Assembly: GCA_037951105.1 (NCBI GenBank)
Contig: JBAMJV010012264.1
Location: 16,448-80,447 of the forward strand
Origin: Echinarachnius parma
Taxonomy: Eukaryota; Echinodermata; Echinoidea; Clypeasteroida; Echinarachniidae
Reading direction: 5' to 3'
Length of the DNA stretch: 64,000 bases
The notes below the pieces were generated by a model, which did not search any database, was not told where the DNA came from, and worked only from the letters and a program-made list of their open reading frames with translations. The stretch's first letter is position 1. Every line of letters begins with the position of its first letter. Positions 1-11,630 of this stretch are shown piece after piece. The translations under genes and the position numbers were made by a program.

Positions 1-127
1 AAGTGGTGACCGCGACATCATACCTATACAATTCATCATCGTAACAAATGTAAAGTGCGATTCTGGTTTACTGTCAGTGAAAATACAACAACGCGTTAAT
101 TTGACCATTGGATGTTTCATCACGAAC

Positions 128-631
128 ATGGATACTGGGTTTGAAGAACGATATCAACTGTTGGGACGATTTTATGAAGAGTCACCGCGAAGATCAACTA
201 TTGACACTGATTCTCATTCAACATCTTCAATACCACCAACGTGGTCGGATGAGGGAGAAACAGAGAATTATGCTCCAAACGGAGTTTTCGATAATTCAAG
301 GATAATATCCACCACTGTGGCAACACCAGACACTAATGACAAGAACGTACGAATCCTTACAGAAAACGGAAAACGTCGCCATTATGGATACTTCTCCATG
401 GCAATATTCAACAGATTAATTTGCTTGGTTGCCTTCATAAGCGCCATAGCTGTTTCAGTGTTGTTGTGCTTGATGCGGAGGCGTGTTCGACGAGATCCAC
501 CAACGTTTGGCGATATTACGCAATTGAAGCCGGAAGTAAGCAGAAGATGTGAAAGCAGCAAACCCGTGTATGCCGATGTCAATGAGGTCACATATCAATG
601 CATCCATGATCTAAATTATTCAGTAAGTTGA
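128..631 (+). CDS. Possible small single-pass membrane protein (or 5' exon of one)
   Basis: Open frame of 167 codons from the ATG at 128. I do not recognise the family. Residues 1-90 are polar and rich in Ser/Thr/Glu/Asp without a signal peptide. A hydrophobic stretch (ICLVAFISAIAVSVLLCL) near residues 105-122 is followed by an Arg-rich stop-transfer run (MRRRVRR) and a tail with YADV and YQCI motifs. The arrangement fits a type II or tail-anchored membrane protein with a basic flank. A donor-like site (GAA|GTAAGC) at about 534 would end an exon after residue 135, so the stop at 631 may not be the true one. A degraded copy of the segment around this donor lies at 1238-1340. The frame is open further upstream only with non-ATG starts. 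It could also be a chance ORF. Confidence 0.35.
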   Translation: MDTGFEERYQLLGRFYEESPRRSTIDTDSHSTSSIPPTWSDEGETENYAPNGVFDNSRIISTTVATPDTNDKNVRILTENGKRRHYGYFSMAIFNRLICLVAFISAIAVSVLLCLMRRRVRRDPPTFGDITQLKPEVSRRCESSKPVYADVNEVTYQCIHDLNYSVS

Positions 632-708
632 ATGCCTTCATGATAGCGATAGTCACCTTCAATTACAGACATCGCATGCTCTGTTGTTCTCTCTATATAA
701 ACACAGAA

Positions 709-791
709 GGCATGGTAGCTGAGCGGTTAGAGCGTCCATTACCTGCACTGGAGGTCCTTGGTTCGTTTTCAATTCCTGGCCGGATCATGCC
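709..791 (+). repeat. tRNA-like sequence (tRNA pseudogene or SINE head)
   Basis: A box TAGCTGAGCGG and a degraded B box (GTTCGTTTTCAATTCC) lie between complementary ends GGCATG and CATGCC. The anticodon stem-loop does not fold into a normal 7-nt loop, so this is probably a tRNA-derived repeat head, not a working tRNA. Confidence 0.45.
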
Positions 792-1237
792 ATCATGAGC
801 GAAGAATTAAAATGGCTGCATCCTAGCCGTCCCACTAAAATGTCAAAATAATATGTTTTCTCCCAATGATGAACAATTACTTGAATAGAAAGTATGAAAT
901 ATGATGTTCTGCACTTCTGACAATAATACTATGTATGATAGTAATATATCTCTATTGATACATGTAATGAATATAATAAAACCATTTTGATTAATATAAT
1001 TGAACGTTTTAAGTGTTATTATACCTACTAGATTTAGGTCGTATTGGCATGGCTTACATTGCTGTTTACCGAGCTTTAGACTGTCATTGAGTATTCAAAT
1101 GCTTTCATATTTGCTTCATGTATAACTTATGTGTGGCTTGTGTTTCCTGTGATCTAGGTAATATCCTAGACAATTTGGCTTTGTCATTTTTTATCTTGTA
1201 TTATGATTGCGAATAAAACATATTTAAACAAATATCT

Positions 1238-1340
1238 GTGCTTGATGCGGAGGCTTATTCCATTTAACGACTGCCACCAACGTTACTTTGCCGACATTGA
1301 ATCGACTGAGGAAGTAAATAAAAACTGAAAGTACTGAGCC
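1238..1340 (+). repeat. Degraded duplicate of the exon end at about 467-560
   Basis: Shares TGCTTGATGCGGAGGC, CCACCAACGTT and the donor-like GAGGAAGTAAA with 467-560 in the same order. It lacks an open frame (TTTAACGACTGCC region), so it is a diverged copy. A further fragment with GAAGATGTGAAAGCA occurs near 1483. Confidence 0.55.
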
Positions 1341-2284
1341 TATTGATATTATACCGATGGAATTGACATTGTTGGCGTTGTGATTTATGTATATCGCATC
1401 TAACATGTTTGTTTGCAGGCAGAATTCCACGGGGAAACAAAATCATCCCTCGGATAAAATGTTCCAATGGAAGTCTACTGAAGATGTGAAAGCACTGAGC
1501 ACGTATATTTCTACATAAATTACATAATCATAATTACCTAAATAAAATCATCTATATGGTAATTACAATTCGACGGTGCATAAAGCTTTATCATAAGTCA
1601 CTTTTAATGTGCTAAACATTTTGTATGACAATTTGGTTGTGACTTGTAATAGGGACAGTGTTAATAGTACATTTATTTTCCTAGTGAAAAGTAGGCATTT
1701 TAAAGGACATGAAAGGCATGAAACCCGGTAAGTTGATGTTTTTGCTATACATAATAGCAAACAGGGAGAATAAATGAATGGAAGTTGGAGCACAATCGGT
1801 CAAGAAATAAGAAAACTATATCTCTTTGAAGAAATCAGTTTTTTTAATGGGGAACTCAAATTGATAATGCACTAAAATGTGCACGTTGTGTTGTGGACAC
1901 GCCCCGTATGTTTGTACAAAAGTTTTATAATTTATAATATGTGGGGAGTTTTCCACAAATTTGCCAAACTGCATTGCCTATTTGATTCCCCATGAATCAT
2001 GATACTAAATAATTACTGTCTCCAAATGGTCATGCTTTTCCTTTTTATTGATCGATTGTGCTCAAACTTTCAGAAATCATACTACCTCTAATAGTAATAA
2101 AAAAAGAAGAAGTTTGCCTGGGCTTCCTTGAACTATGCACTACATTTGAACTTTTATTAACTTCTATATACACAATCACGCCAAAAACATCACCTACCCT
2201 AATATATTGCCTTTGTGATGCAGATATTTCATGGTTCGCTTCCCCTGGCTGTTAATGTTTTTGTTTGTTTCGTTTGAGCCTATT

Positions 2285-2565
2285 AAAGGGACTTAGTAAC
2301 ATTTTCCAAATCCTACAAATTTAATTGGAATTCTAGCGGTTCCCTCATACCTTATCATATTCATATTAACAATAAAAACACAGGACAGGTTTTTTTTTTT
2401 TTTTTTTTTTTTCCTTTTCGTTCAAATGATATTAACGATTGAATTGTTCAGATATGAAATTGTCTACGGGATAATTTCATGCCGTGTACAAAGTAAGTAC
2501 AATGAGCTAGTGAATATCACTTTGCATTTTTGCTCATATCTCGGCCAAAAAAAGATCCAATTAAC
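2285..2565 (+). repeat. Dispersed repeat, copy 1 (second copy 17030-17318)
   Basis: Matches 17030-17318 along about 280 bp: TTAGTAACATTTTCCAAATCC, TCTAGCGGTTC, CATATTAACAATAAAA, GGACAGGTTT, and AGTGAATATCACTTTGCA all occur in the same order and orientation. No terminal inverted repeats are evident. A poly-T run interrupts this copy at about 2392-2412. Confidence 0.7.
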
Positions 2566-3065
2566 GTGAAATTGTTCACACGTTACATTTTGGACATATC
2601 AGATCACACCGATACACATTTTATTAACCACTCATCACTTGTCAACACAGTTACTAGATCCCTTTCAGGAGGGTATGACATTAAGCTGAGTATGCACACT
2701 ATTTTTTTATTAATTGCCATGAAAGTGAAATTGAAAGAACCGTTAATTTAATGATGCAAAATTAAAGTGTCAATGAAAGGGAACAAAATTAATGACGAGG
2801 AAGCCATCTATGTAGTAGTCCATCTCCACACTCTTAAAAAAAAACGACCACAACGTGGTCATTTTTAACCACGTCACCGGGGCCAACTATGCACCTACTA
2901 CAACCGTGGTCATTTTGACTACGTTTGCCGTGGTCATTTGAAATGACACCGTATCGTGGTTAAAAAATGACCCAAACGTGGTCAATTTATGACCCCGTTT
3001 CCGTGGTCAAAACAACACGTGGACGTGGTCATTACGTGGTTATTTCATGACGTGGTTAAATTAAT

Positions 3066-4383
3066 GATATTATCTGAACATCACCATTCTTCTATTCTCT
3101 TTCACGCATCAGGTCACTTTTGACAACCAACCAAACGACAAGTTATGGAGTGCAATGAATTTTCGGCTCAAATAAGTTGAATTTTATTCATATTTCAGAA
3201 AACAGTCAATTCGAAAATCAGGAAATGTAACATTTATACAATAATTTACATTAAATGTTTCATGTAGTTTGACCATATTGGTATATAGAATGTGCGATAC
3301 TCTTATTTTCATATTTTGACCTAAATGAGACCAATAAATATAATTCCCTATTTTCTATATTTTTATTATTATTTTTTTTTTCTAACAGACTGGATGATTC
3401 TCGGCTGAAGATAATGAAGATATCACTATTAATTGATCATAATTTAAAACTTGAAATAAAAAAGGTTCTAGTATACTTCATATGACTGTGCCGAGTGTGC
3501 TTGTTTTAGCATGTTTGCCACAAAGGCGCGTTCACTGGACCATTTTTGATACATGCGCTATATCAAGCGCTCCTATGCTCAAATTTAATCCAACAATTGA
3601 TTTTGCACCATGGACTAAAATAAACCACCTTTTTGTGAATCACCCACATAGTTTGTATTTAGTGCAGAGGTTAAATGGACAATACAATTTAACAGATCAT
3701 ACATGTAGTTTAGGTTTCACAGTTCAAATCTATACTTCTTAATTTCTTATGGTGAAAATGCAACTTGTTTTTTTTTTGGGGGGGGGGGGGGGGGGAGGGG
3801 GGGTGTTTTTTTGTTTGCGGATAGTATATATTATTCCAAATTCCTACTCTCAATATAAGGTTTGTAGCCTTCAAATGAAGGAATTGTTTCTCGAAATAAA
3901 AAAAGTAACTACAATATTTAAGAGTGAGCAATAAAAGTGTAAATAATTCATCATTCTCATAACCAAACACATTCGTAAACATTGCAGGATTATAAATCAA
4001 CTCGCATCCTTGCTTCCCATATATGCACACATGAGCCAAGTATGAAGTTGAGCTGTTCAATGTTTCAGAACAATGAACAGGGGATGGATGGGCAGACAAC
4101 CTGAAAGTTACATGCCTCTAGCTGGCACCCTCCATCTGTAATTGGCACATTTATAAACAATTATAATATTATTCAAGACATATCACAGTATTTCCAGAAA
4201 CAACAGCTGCTTATACAGTCAAAATGAACCTTTTCACATAGACCTGCTATGTCAAACATATATACAGCAAGAGAAGCATTAGAATACATGAAAATTGTCT
4301 CATGCACAAACTTTGAAATTCTTTAGAATTTATATTTTCCTATGATAAAGAACAATGGCAGTTTAACCCCTCTACAACATAAT
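3066..4383. other. Noncoding stretch inside the large TIR element
   Basis: AT-rich with no convincing exon. A poly-T/poly-G tract at about 3768-3814 creates spurious glycine and proline frames on the two strands. Frames at 3482-3742 and 3710-4099 show no domain or splice support. Confidence 0.4.
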
Positions 4384-4562
4384 ACAGTGGAACCCCGTTA
4401 TAAAGAGCTCGGATACAACGAAACCCTCTTATTACAAGGTGATTTTACTGGTCCCAGCTCTTTATAGTTCTTTTTTTCCCCCCCTGATATAACGAAGAAC
4501 CTGATACATCAAGCTAATTTTCATGGTCCCAAGGACCTCGTTATAAAGAGGTTCCACTGTAA
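4384..4562. mobile_element. Pogo/Tigger-like MITE (TACAGTGGAACCNCGTTATAA ends)
   Basis: TIRs TACAGTGGAACC and GGTTCCACTGTA flank about 175 bp, with internal GTTATAAAGAG and GATATAACGA motifs. The TA at both ends is a likely TA target duplication. Related copies: 29572-30150 and 55005-55153. Confidence 0.75.
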
Positions 4563-4902
4563 ATAAACGTGAAAACCGATTTTACTTTGACCTATTTTTA
4601 AGGCCTAGCACCTTCAAATCACGGCCTTGGAACATGTGAACACCACACATTTTTGTCTGAACATAGAGTCAAGGGTTATGAATATGAAGAATTTTAGCTT
4701 TCAATTTTTGGCGTCGAAAATGTCAAAGAAGTGGGTCACTTTGATGCTTCTCCCATATGGTTACAGTTGTATTCTGTCTACAATCTTATGACCATTTCCC
4801 ATGTCACGCGTTTTGTTGTCCATTCTTCATCATGCAGTTTTAGAAGAGACAATGACAAGTTACATTGTAAATAAAAACATTCTGTTCACGGATTACAATA
4901 TA

Positions 4903-5385
4903 AGCCCCGGGGGGGGGGGGGGGGGGGCACTCGAATTATTTTTTGACGGGGGTGTGCCTCACGGAACTCTGAAATGGGGGTCTGAAGAGCGGACTACAAG
5001 CACAAAATATAGGGTCTTTGGAGCTACAAAAACCCTGAAACGGGAGTTAAGGGGACTAAGGAGCTGACTAAAACTACAAAATACATAGACTTGGAGTTAC
5101 CAAATACTTACTGAAACCCGTCCAAAAGACTAAGAAAAGTCAAAAGTTGCTCAAAACGGCTCAATTGGTGATCTAAGGAGCTGAACTAGAAGAGAATAAT
5201 GGACTTGGCGATAGTCAAATTCATAGCCAAGTCATTTCGGGGGTCTTTGGAGCGGCAATTTGTGAAAATCGGGTATCTTTAGAGCTGTGATCAGGTGTGA
5301 AAAAGGGGTTCTTTTAAGCGGCACATACCCGTCTGACTTTTTACATGAGTGCCCTCCCCCCCCCCCCCCCCCCCCCCCGGGGATG
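4903..5385. mobile_element. Poly-G/poly-C-tipped MITE
   Basis: The left end is CCCC followed by about 20 G and GCACTC; the right end is GAGTGCCC, a long C run and GGGG. Subterminal segments also pair (GACGGGGGTGTGCC with GGCACATACCCGTC). The interior has repeated GGTCTTTGGAGC and AAGGAGCTGA motifs and no coding potential. Confidence 0.65.
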
Positions 5386-5421
5386 CTACATGGACACTGC
5401 CCAAACTTCATGAAATTACGC

Positions 5422-6170
5422 AATAGGCGGAGGGCCAAAGTCGAAAAAGTGGCTTCCTTAATGGCTTAGGTTGCCAGATCTCTACAAGTTTAGACTGATT
5501 TTAATTGCAAGTATTTTTAATAAAACAAATTAATTCAGAGGTCTACCTCAAAAAATTTGTTGCGAAACCTCCAAATCCAAGATGGCGTCCCAAAAAGCAG
5601 TTGTTTTGTCTTGCGATATCTAATTGGCGAGATTTCCCAAACGACACCTGGAATCAGCATTATTTTGCAAGCATAGTAAAGACAACATAATTTCCTTTAA
5701 TCTGATATCAAACACCACAGGGTTTACGATATCTAACACAATCATTTTTAGCCCCAAACTCAAATTTTAGGCATTTTTTCCACAAAATATGAAATTATTG
5801 ATTTACATAATTACGCATAAATCCATAACTGTATCAGCAGGTGAGACAATACTTTTCAAAAAACTGTCCCATGATATCAAACAAATTACCGTGTTAGATA
5901 TCGTGAACCCCATGGTGTTTGGTATCAGATTAAAGGAAATTATGTTGTCTTTAACATGGTCACATAAATGGTCACAAATATAGCAAGACAAAAACGACTG
6001 CTTTTTGGGACGCCATCTTGGATTTGGAGGTGTTCGCAACAAATGTTTTGAGGTAGACCTCTGAATTATGTTGTCTCATTAAAAATACTTGCAATTAAAT
6101 TCGGTTTAAACTTGTTGTAGATATGTGGCAACCTAAATCACTTTTTTCTACTTTGGCCCCCCGCCTACAA
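5422..6170. mobile_element. Foldback element with long arms
   Basis: Left-arm words recur in reverse complement in the right arm: GGCGGAGGGCCAAAGT, AATTGCAAGTATTTTTAAT, CAGAGGTCTACCTCA, CCAAATCCAAGATGGCGTCC, and AATTTCCTTTAATCTGATA. The arms span roughly 5422-5745 and 5890-6170 around a 145-bp AT-rich centre. No ORF is supported. Confidence 0.75.
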
Positions 6171-6930
6171 ATACAATTATCTACTGGGGCAAGTTGGAGT
6201 TGGTCAGATGAGCCCTCAGGCTACGGACAGATGGGGAGGTACCCATCTTTCCTTTTACATTGTCACTGATCTCAAAGACATATTTCTGCACAAACTCCCA
6301 TGTCGTATAACATTGAGGCGCATACTCTACATCAAATACATATATCATCTTGAAGCAAAGATCAATGGCCTTCAAAAGGGAAGGGGCTGCCATGGCCCTT
6401 CCCTCAAAGATGACGAAAGCTTGGGCGGGACGAGAGCGCTCTCCTAGAAGAAGAACAAACCGGTTGCCTTCTCTCATCTTCAAGGATTTCATCGAGGTAC
6501 CTCGGTAGATTTGTTCCAACCTATGAAAAAAAAGAAAGATTATTCACATTTTATTTCCACTTACAATAGCATAGTTGCCACTGAATTATTTAAGAGTTGC
6601 CAACCTTTCTTTAAAAAGAAGAAAATTTGTATTGACTGTGTACAAAAATCAAGTTTTTGCACAATTTTAGGAATGGTTGCAAAAAAAAAACTTAAAAAAA
6701 AAAAAAAGGGCCCCAAGGAAATCCAGTGTTCTGCTGATAGAGCTACTCTTTTTAAATATATGAATTAAATAAATAAATAAATATATTTTTTACAAATGGG
6801 CATAAGAAACTGTAAGAACGGGTGTGGCAAATTTGTTCTGTAAAGCTGCGCGATACTGGGAAGTTAAAATGTCATCAATTGTCATGACGAGAGCACGTCA
6901 CATGTAAATATCGCACAGAACGTCAAGGGG

Positions 6931-7262
6931 TGGATTCCATATTTTGGTAATATAAATTAATACCAAAGTAACATATATCCATATAAATAAGCCCAAGGTA
7001 ATTTTATACGACTATGCTTTCATTTAAAACTGATTACCTCTCCTTTTACAAAATTATTCGCGCCGATTCTGAGCTTAGTCACATGTGATTCTAAAAGGTT
7101 ACACCAAATTGAACACATGGGACTGGACTAGAAATCGCCGTGATTTATTTTGTAAGTGAAGAGTTAATCAGTTGGAAATGAAAGTATACCCATGCAAGAT
7201 CACCTTGGGCCTATTAATATGGATATATGTTGCTTTGGTATTAATTTTTATTCCCGAAATAT
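6931..7262. mobile_element. Foldback MITE
   Basis: Arms at about 6931-7035 and 7160-7262 pair: TAATACCAAAGTAACATATA with TATATGTTGCTTTGGTATTA, GCCCAAGGT with ACCTTGGGC, and CTTTCATTT with AAATGAAAG. No ORF. Confidence 0.65.
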
Positions 7263-7289
7263 GTTTTTTGGGGAGTTTTTTTCAAATAA

Positions 7290-7430
7290 AAAAATACGAT
7301 TTTTTTTTTTTTTTTTTTTTTTTTGCCGATCATCTCCGATCCGATCAGCGATCCGATTTTGAAGATCAACATTTTTTTGCCCATCCGATCATACGATCCG
7401 ATCATCAAGGTTCGCTACACCACTACTGAG
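7290..7430. repeat. Poly-T tract and CCGATC-rich low-complexity block
   Basis: About 23 T are followed by clustered CCGATCATC/GATCCGATC words. The overlapping frames here are low-complexity artefacts. Confidence 0.6.
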
Positions 7431-10158
7431 CGCCCACCCGCCCGCCCGACTGGCCAACATCACGCTGATTCCTATAAACCCCCTTCCAACTATAATTGGC
7501 GGGGGTATAATTACAGTGTATTATCCACCAGAATACAGCTTTCCGACCTGTAAGACAGTATCGGAATCAGGAAAGCATTCTTGGTATATAAACTTAGCCC
7601 TAAAGAAATACCTGTAGTGTCCTACTTACTGGTTGCTGATCAATGAAGGCATTTAACGCCTCGGAGTGTGTGGCATTCCTAAACCGCCCTGGTGTGTTCC
7701 TCATCCTCCCTGGTGCCAAGAACAGGGGGAGGCACTGGAGGGCAACCTGGGGATCCTCTGCTGTATTTCGAAAACAAGGAAATGGAAACACATGTAGGAG
7801 AGGAAGCCTTTACATGCCTACAAAGTTTAAAAACGCCATCCTAAATTAAACAAAAGTATTTGAAAGTATCATACAAGAAGTACATTATGCTTAACATGTC
7901 AATTGTGAGACTGCAAATGCATAATTGAAAATTACCTTTTCAAAAAATCTAAAGGTTATGGGTACAGTGGTTTTCAAATATTTTCGGTTTCCTTCACACT
8001 TTCTAAAACAATCTCACAACTTTGCAAACATTCACTGGACGTCTTTGTGACAGTGCATGTATTTCTCCGTATTGTCAATATTTGGTAAAATCAGCAAAGG
8101 TTCTATTTACATGAATTTCAACCACCCCCAAAATTTAGCATTCAGATAAAACCATTTATATAGGCCTAAAGACTGAAATATCTGCAGAATTGTCTTTTGT
8201 TTGTGGGCAGGTGATCTGTAGTAACTCCTGATAGACAGACATACATGCACTGAACCATGGGGATAAGTGAAAACAATGCTTATAGACCATATGTTATAAA
8301 ACCAAGCTGCCAAAACACCGGCAGTTCCAAGAATCGGAAGCAGGAGGGTCTGTCACATTACCAATATAGTTGGGCGGGAGGGGAGAAATAATTAAACTCT
8401 ACAAACAGTTGCATTTCCAAAGTGTTCGTCTGATTTTGAATAAAAACTAAATATAAGTAACACAAACTGAAAGATAAGGTCATCTGAAACTTTCATAAAT
8501 ATTACCAAATTTTTACAAATAATTCCTACTCGATTTTCATGGGCAATTCCGGAAAAAGTGCAGATTAACTTACACTAATAGTAGTGCACATCTCAACATC
8601 CTCTAATGAAATTCCTTGAAATTGACATATAAAATTTATAAGAATTTCATTGAACAGTTGTCAAGATATGCACTGCTGTTATCATAATGGACCTGACACT
8701 TTTTCATGGAAAAAGTAACCACCTATAATTACCTTACAAAGGAAAGTGGAGGAAAAAAAAACTTACGTAGCCTTCTCCCTCAGAATCACGCAGAAATGGG
8801 AATGTTTCCACTATTGCCTTCGCCAAGCCGGTCTTGATCTCAGTTGGGGGCCTGAAAAACCACAGGGAGACCCGACATTATATCTCAAAATAATCATATT
8901 CCTGTCATAGGCCTATCAAATGAAAATTCTGTTCAATAATGAAAATGTCATATTGCAGAGTCAAAAGCAATTCACCCTTACTAATAAATATTCACACAAT
9001 CATGTAAATTTCTGAAACATATTAAAATCATGGTTACTCCCAAACAGAAACATTGGACAATATGTGTTTGAATTGGATCTGTCAAATTATTCTGTAGATC
9101 AATGTGAGAACAGATAAGGGCAGACAAGCAGAAATAAGTACCTCACCTTGATCCATGAAGTTTGATCATTCCTGATACAAGAATCCCGACCATTTTGCAC
9201 CTCGTCTTGGCCGTGCAGCCATCTCTTCGCCTTAGGGCTTGGACTATTTCGTGACCATCTGACTCTTCAAGCATCTCAATCACATTCTGCAAATGTGGTT
9301 TCAACAAAACAAATAATAGAACACAAAAGAACACTATATCAGTCCAAAATTACCTGTAATTAAAATGTGACCTAAAATTGTAATCAAATGATAAATTCTA
9401 AAATTTCCTTGAGCAAATTTAAGGTGTTTCATACTGTAAAGGCCTAATATCTGGCCTACATCGCCCAAACAAAATGACAGCAAACAAAATTTACTATCAT
9501 TATCTTAATGATTCTGATGCGACGTACATAGGTTTGATCTTTTGTAATGCAGGCTTATCTGTCTGCAGCTTGTACAAAAGTGGCATCTTTTCTATTCTTG
9601 TTCGCCAACATTTTAAAGAAATGTGTGGTACTACAGGCTTACTTCTTTGGAAAAATCCATCGCTGCTGGAGTCCATATGAATTACAGGTTTCATTTAGTA
9701 ATGCGTTATTATCAACTGAAACATCAACTTTAGTACACTTACCATGTGATGTTTTCCTTTCTTAGATACATTGTGTACTGTGTCTTGCATCACCAACTCA
9801 TCCTGAAACAGAATAATTCATATGATTAATAAATGTGAGGAATGCATCATGCAGTAATAAACATATTCAGAAAAAAATGCATATATATGTCTGATCTGAA
9901 TCAGATCACACAGTCAACTTCTAAAGGCTTACACAACTACAATTACAAAGTACAAGCAATGTAACTGTAGCATTGATGATTATTGGTTTTATGCCTTATG
10001 GCAAAATCGTGCTTTCTGCCACCACTGTTCTTTTGTAACTATGCGTGCATGCAGATTTCGTGTAGATCTATAAACCTTAGACTACCCCGGTAGGCCATGT
10101 AGGCCTAACCTTGCCCGACCAGACCGCTATCGCTTCGCGCTATACGGCTAGGCCTATC

Positions 10159-10199
10159 CTAACTCTACGGATCGCCAGCGCGGCGATCCGTAGAGTTAG
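10159..10199. repeat. Perfect 18-bp hairpin
   Basis: CTAACTCTACGGATCGCC at 10159-10176 and its exact reverse complement at 10182-10199 enclose the loop AGCGC. TAGGCCTATCCTA words flank both sides, extending the symmetry imperfectly. Confidence 0.85.
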
Positions 10200-10478
10200 T
10201 AGGCCTATCCTAGTTAGGCCTAACTTAGCATACATGCATTGATTTTGAAATGGAAATCTGTATCCTGCACACACTGAAAAGTGAATGGAACAGTGACAGA
10301 AACCAAGAGAATGATGTTATAAAAAGTAATAACTTGAAATTGAATCCATAGAAAAGGACTCACTTCAAGCGTCGATCAGGATCACGACATCGTCTGGCAG
10401 TTCTGAACTGAAGCGTGTATACGCGTACCGTACCGTACTCACTCCCGCAATGCATTATGCATTACGTATACATCGTAT

Positions 10479-11019
10479 ACCGTGGGTGATGGGGAACTTG
10501 GCCAGTCACAAACAGTCACAAATTGCACAGTGCGCCATAGACTTTGTACACACACAGTGCGCGGTGGCCAAGTTCTACTGCACTGCGATAAATTGAACTT
10601 TCGGACGTAAAATCACGCCTTTTGGAAAACTGCATTGACGATGAGCGATAATCTTTTACCACCGAACGCACCATGACATTGCAGTCCAATTGGTGGGAGT
10701 TTCTACCGAAATGAGCTGCTGAGTTTCGATTTACAAATGCGAGAATCAAGATGAAAAAAATTGTAATTTTCAAATTATTGTGAAAAAAATAAAAATGACA
10801 ACTTTTTTAGTTTAGAGAGCGACTTTCAGGCGATTTTTTGGATAACCAGGAGGACTACAGAACAGCAAGATACAAGTATTTTATGAGGAAAATGCAAATA
10901 AATCGTTTGATATAACTTATAAGTCGCATGTTTACTGCATTCTCGGCAAATCTAATTTCAAAGCAAGTTCTCCCCCCCCCCCCCCCCCCCCCCGGCCAAG
11001 TTCTACAGCACCCACGGTA
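10479..11019. mobile_element. MITE with ACCGTGGGTG...GAACTTGGCC ends
   Basis: The left end ACCGTGGGTGATGGGGAACTTGGCC pattern recurs in reverse complement at the right end (GGCCAAGTTCTACAGCACCCACGGT pattern), about 540 bp apart. An internal copy GGCCAAGTTCTACTGC lies at 10566 and a long C run at 10974-10993. One CATAGACTTTGTAC motif lies at about 10535. Confidence 0.7.
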
Positions 11020-11552
11020 CAGCATAGGAAGCCCGCACGATTCCGAGACAGAGAAAAATCTTTGAGATAATCCACTTCAATCTTTACAACCGATTCATAT
11101 GCCATGCCAACCTATACCTACAAATAATCTATAATGTTTATTTGTGTAATTTAGATGATTACTGTACATTTAACTTACCTCTGAAAGCTGTGGCATACTC
11201 CTCAAAACCCCACTCCTTTAAAAGCCCGTCAACGTCCATTTTCCAAATTACGCGATATCGATCAAATATTAAAACACGCGCGCGATGATCTGACGTAGTT
11301 GTCAATTAACCAATGAAATTACGAGTCGCAATCGCAACAAATGACCACGGCGAAAATGACCACGCGCAGTCAAAATTGTATTGATGTTGTTTCAAGAAAA
11401 AATACGACAAAATACGAGGAAAATAACCGCAAACGTGGTTAATAATTTTTAACCACGGCAAAAGTGTCGTTAAAGTAACCACGTACGATCTCCGTTTTTT
11501 TAGAGTGTATTATGTGTTACTGACGTTTCCTGTATTTTTTTCATAGCTACAA

Positions 11553-11630
11553 TTTTATAATTATACGAGCAGTTTCGATATGCAATTATGATAATAATTA
11601 CATATCGAAACTGCTCGTATAATTATAAAA
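11553..11630. repeat. Perfect 30-bp inverted repeat, 18-nt spacer
   Basis: Arms at 11553-11582 and 11601-11630 are exact reverse complements (core ACGAGCAGTTTCGATATG), immediately outside the right end of the 2.8-11.5 kb element. It may be a small MITE or a cruciform-forming palindrome. Confidence 0.85.

Larger units (their letters stand above)
632..2284. other. AT-rich noncoding stretch
   Basis: Apart from the tRNA-like piece at 709-791 and the degraded exon copy at 1238-1340, I see only AT-rich DNA with short frames and no convincing exon. AATAAA-like motifs at about 975 and 1213 could be polyadenylation signals for the frame at 128-631. Confidence 0.4.
6181..11239 (-). pseudogene. Decayed SAM-domain gene inside the large TIR element
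   Basis: Exons read on the minus strand: 11179-11239 (ATG; MDVDGLLKEWGFEEYATAFR, the start of a SAM domain), 9743-9802 (DELVMQDTVHNVSKKGKHHM), 9147-9286 (MLEESDGHEIVQALRRRDG), 8767-8851 (PPTEIKTGLAKAIVETFPFL), 7630-7760 (RNATHSEALNAFIDQQP) and 6181-6520 (RPAQAFVIFEGRAMA, APQCYTTWEFVQKYVFEIS). All listed junctions have GT donors and AG acceptors. Two defects are visible. The first exon ends in a phase the second cannot continue, so an exon is missing or lost. In the last exon the frame shifts by one base between LPRYLDEILEDERRQP and FVLLLGERSRPAQ. The layout resembles a multi-copy 'SAMD3-like' protein group of fish and invertebrates as I recall it. I know no function, and DNA mobility is only suggested by the flanking TIRs. 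Confidence 0.6.
2829..11507. mobile_element. Large TIR-bounded interval (ACACTCT-poly(A) ends) carrying a SAM-domain gene
   Basis: The left end reads ACACTCTTAAAAAAAAACG and the right end, read in reverse complement, ACACTCTAAAAAAACGGAG. Both subterminal regions (2845-3060 and 11340-11490) are packed with ACGTGGTCATTT/AACCACG repeats. The minus-strand SAM-domain gene starts at 11239, just inside the right end, and its last exon lies at 6181. I see no clear target-site duplication. Several smaller elements are nested inside (4384, 4903, 5422, 6931, 10479). Transposon ends beginning with CAC occur in the CMC group (CACTA/Mirage/Chapaev), but I cannot assign a superfamily. The ends could instead be two copies of a shared MITE. 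Confidence 0.5.

Noticed and set aside
77..127. Upstream extension of the first gene to 77
   Set aside because: It begins at GTG; the first ATG in frame is at 128.
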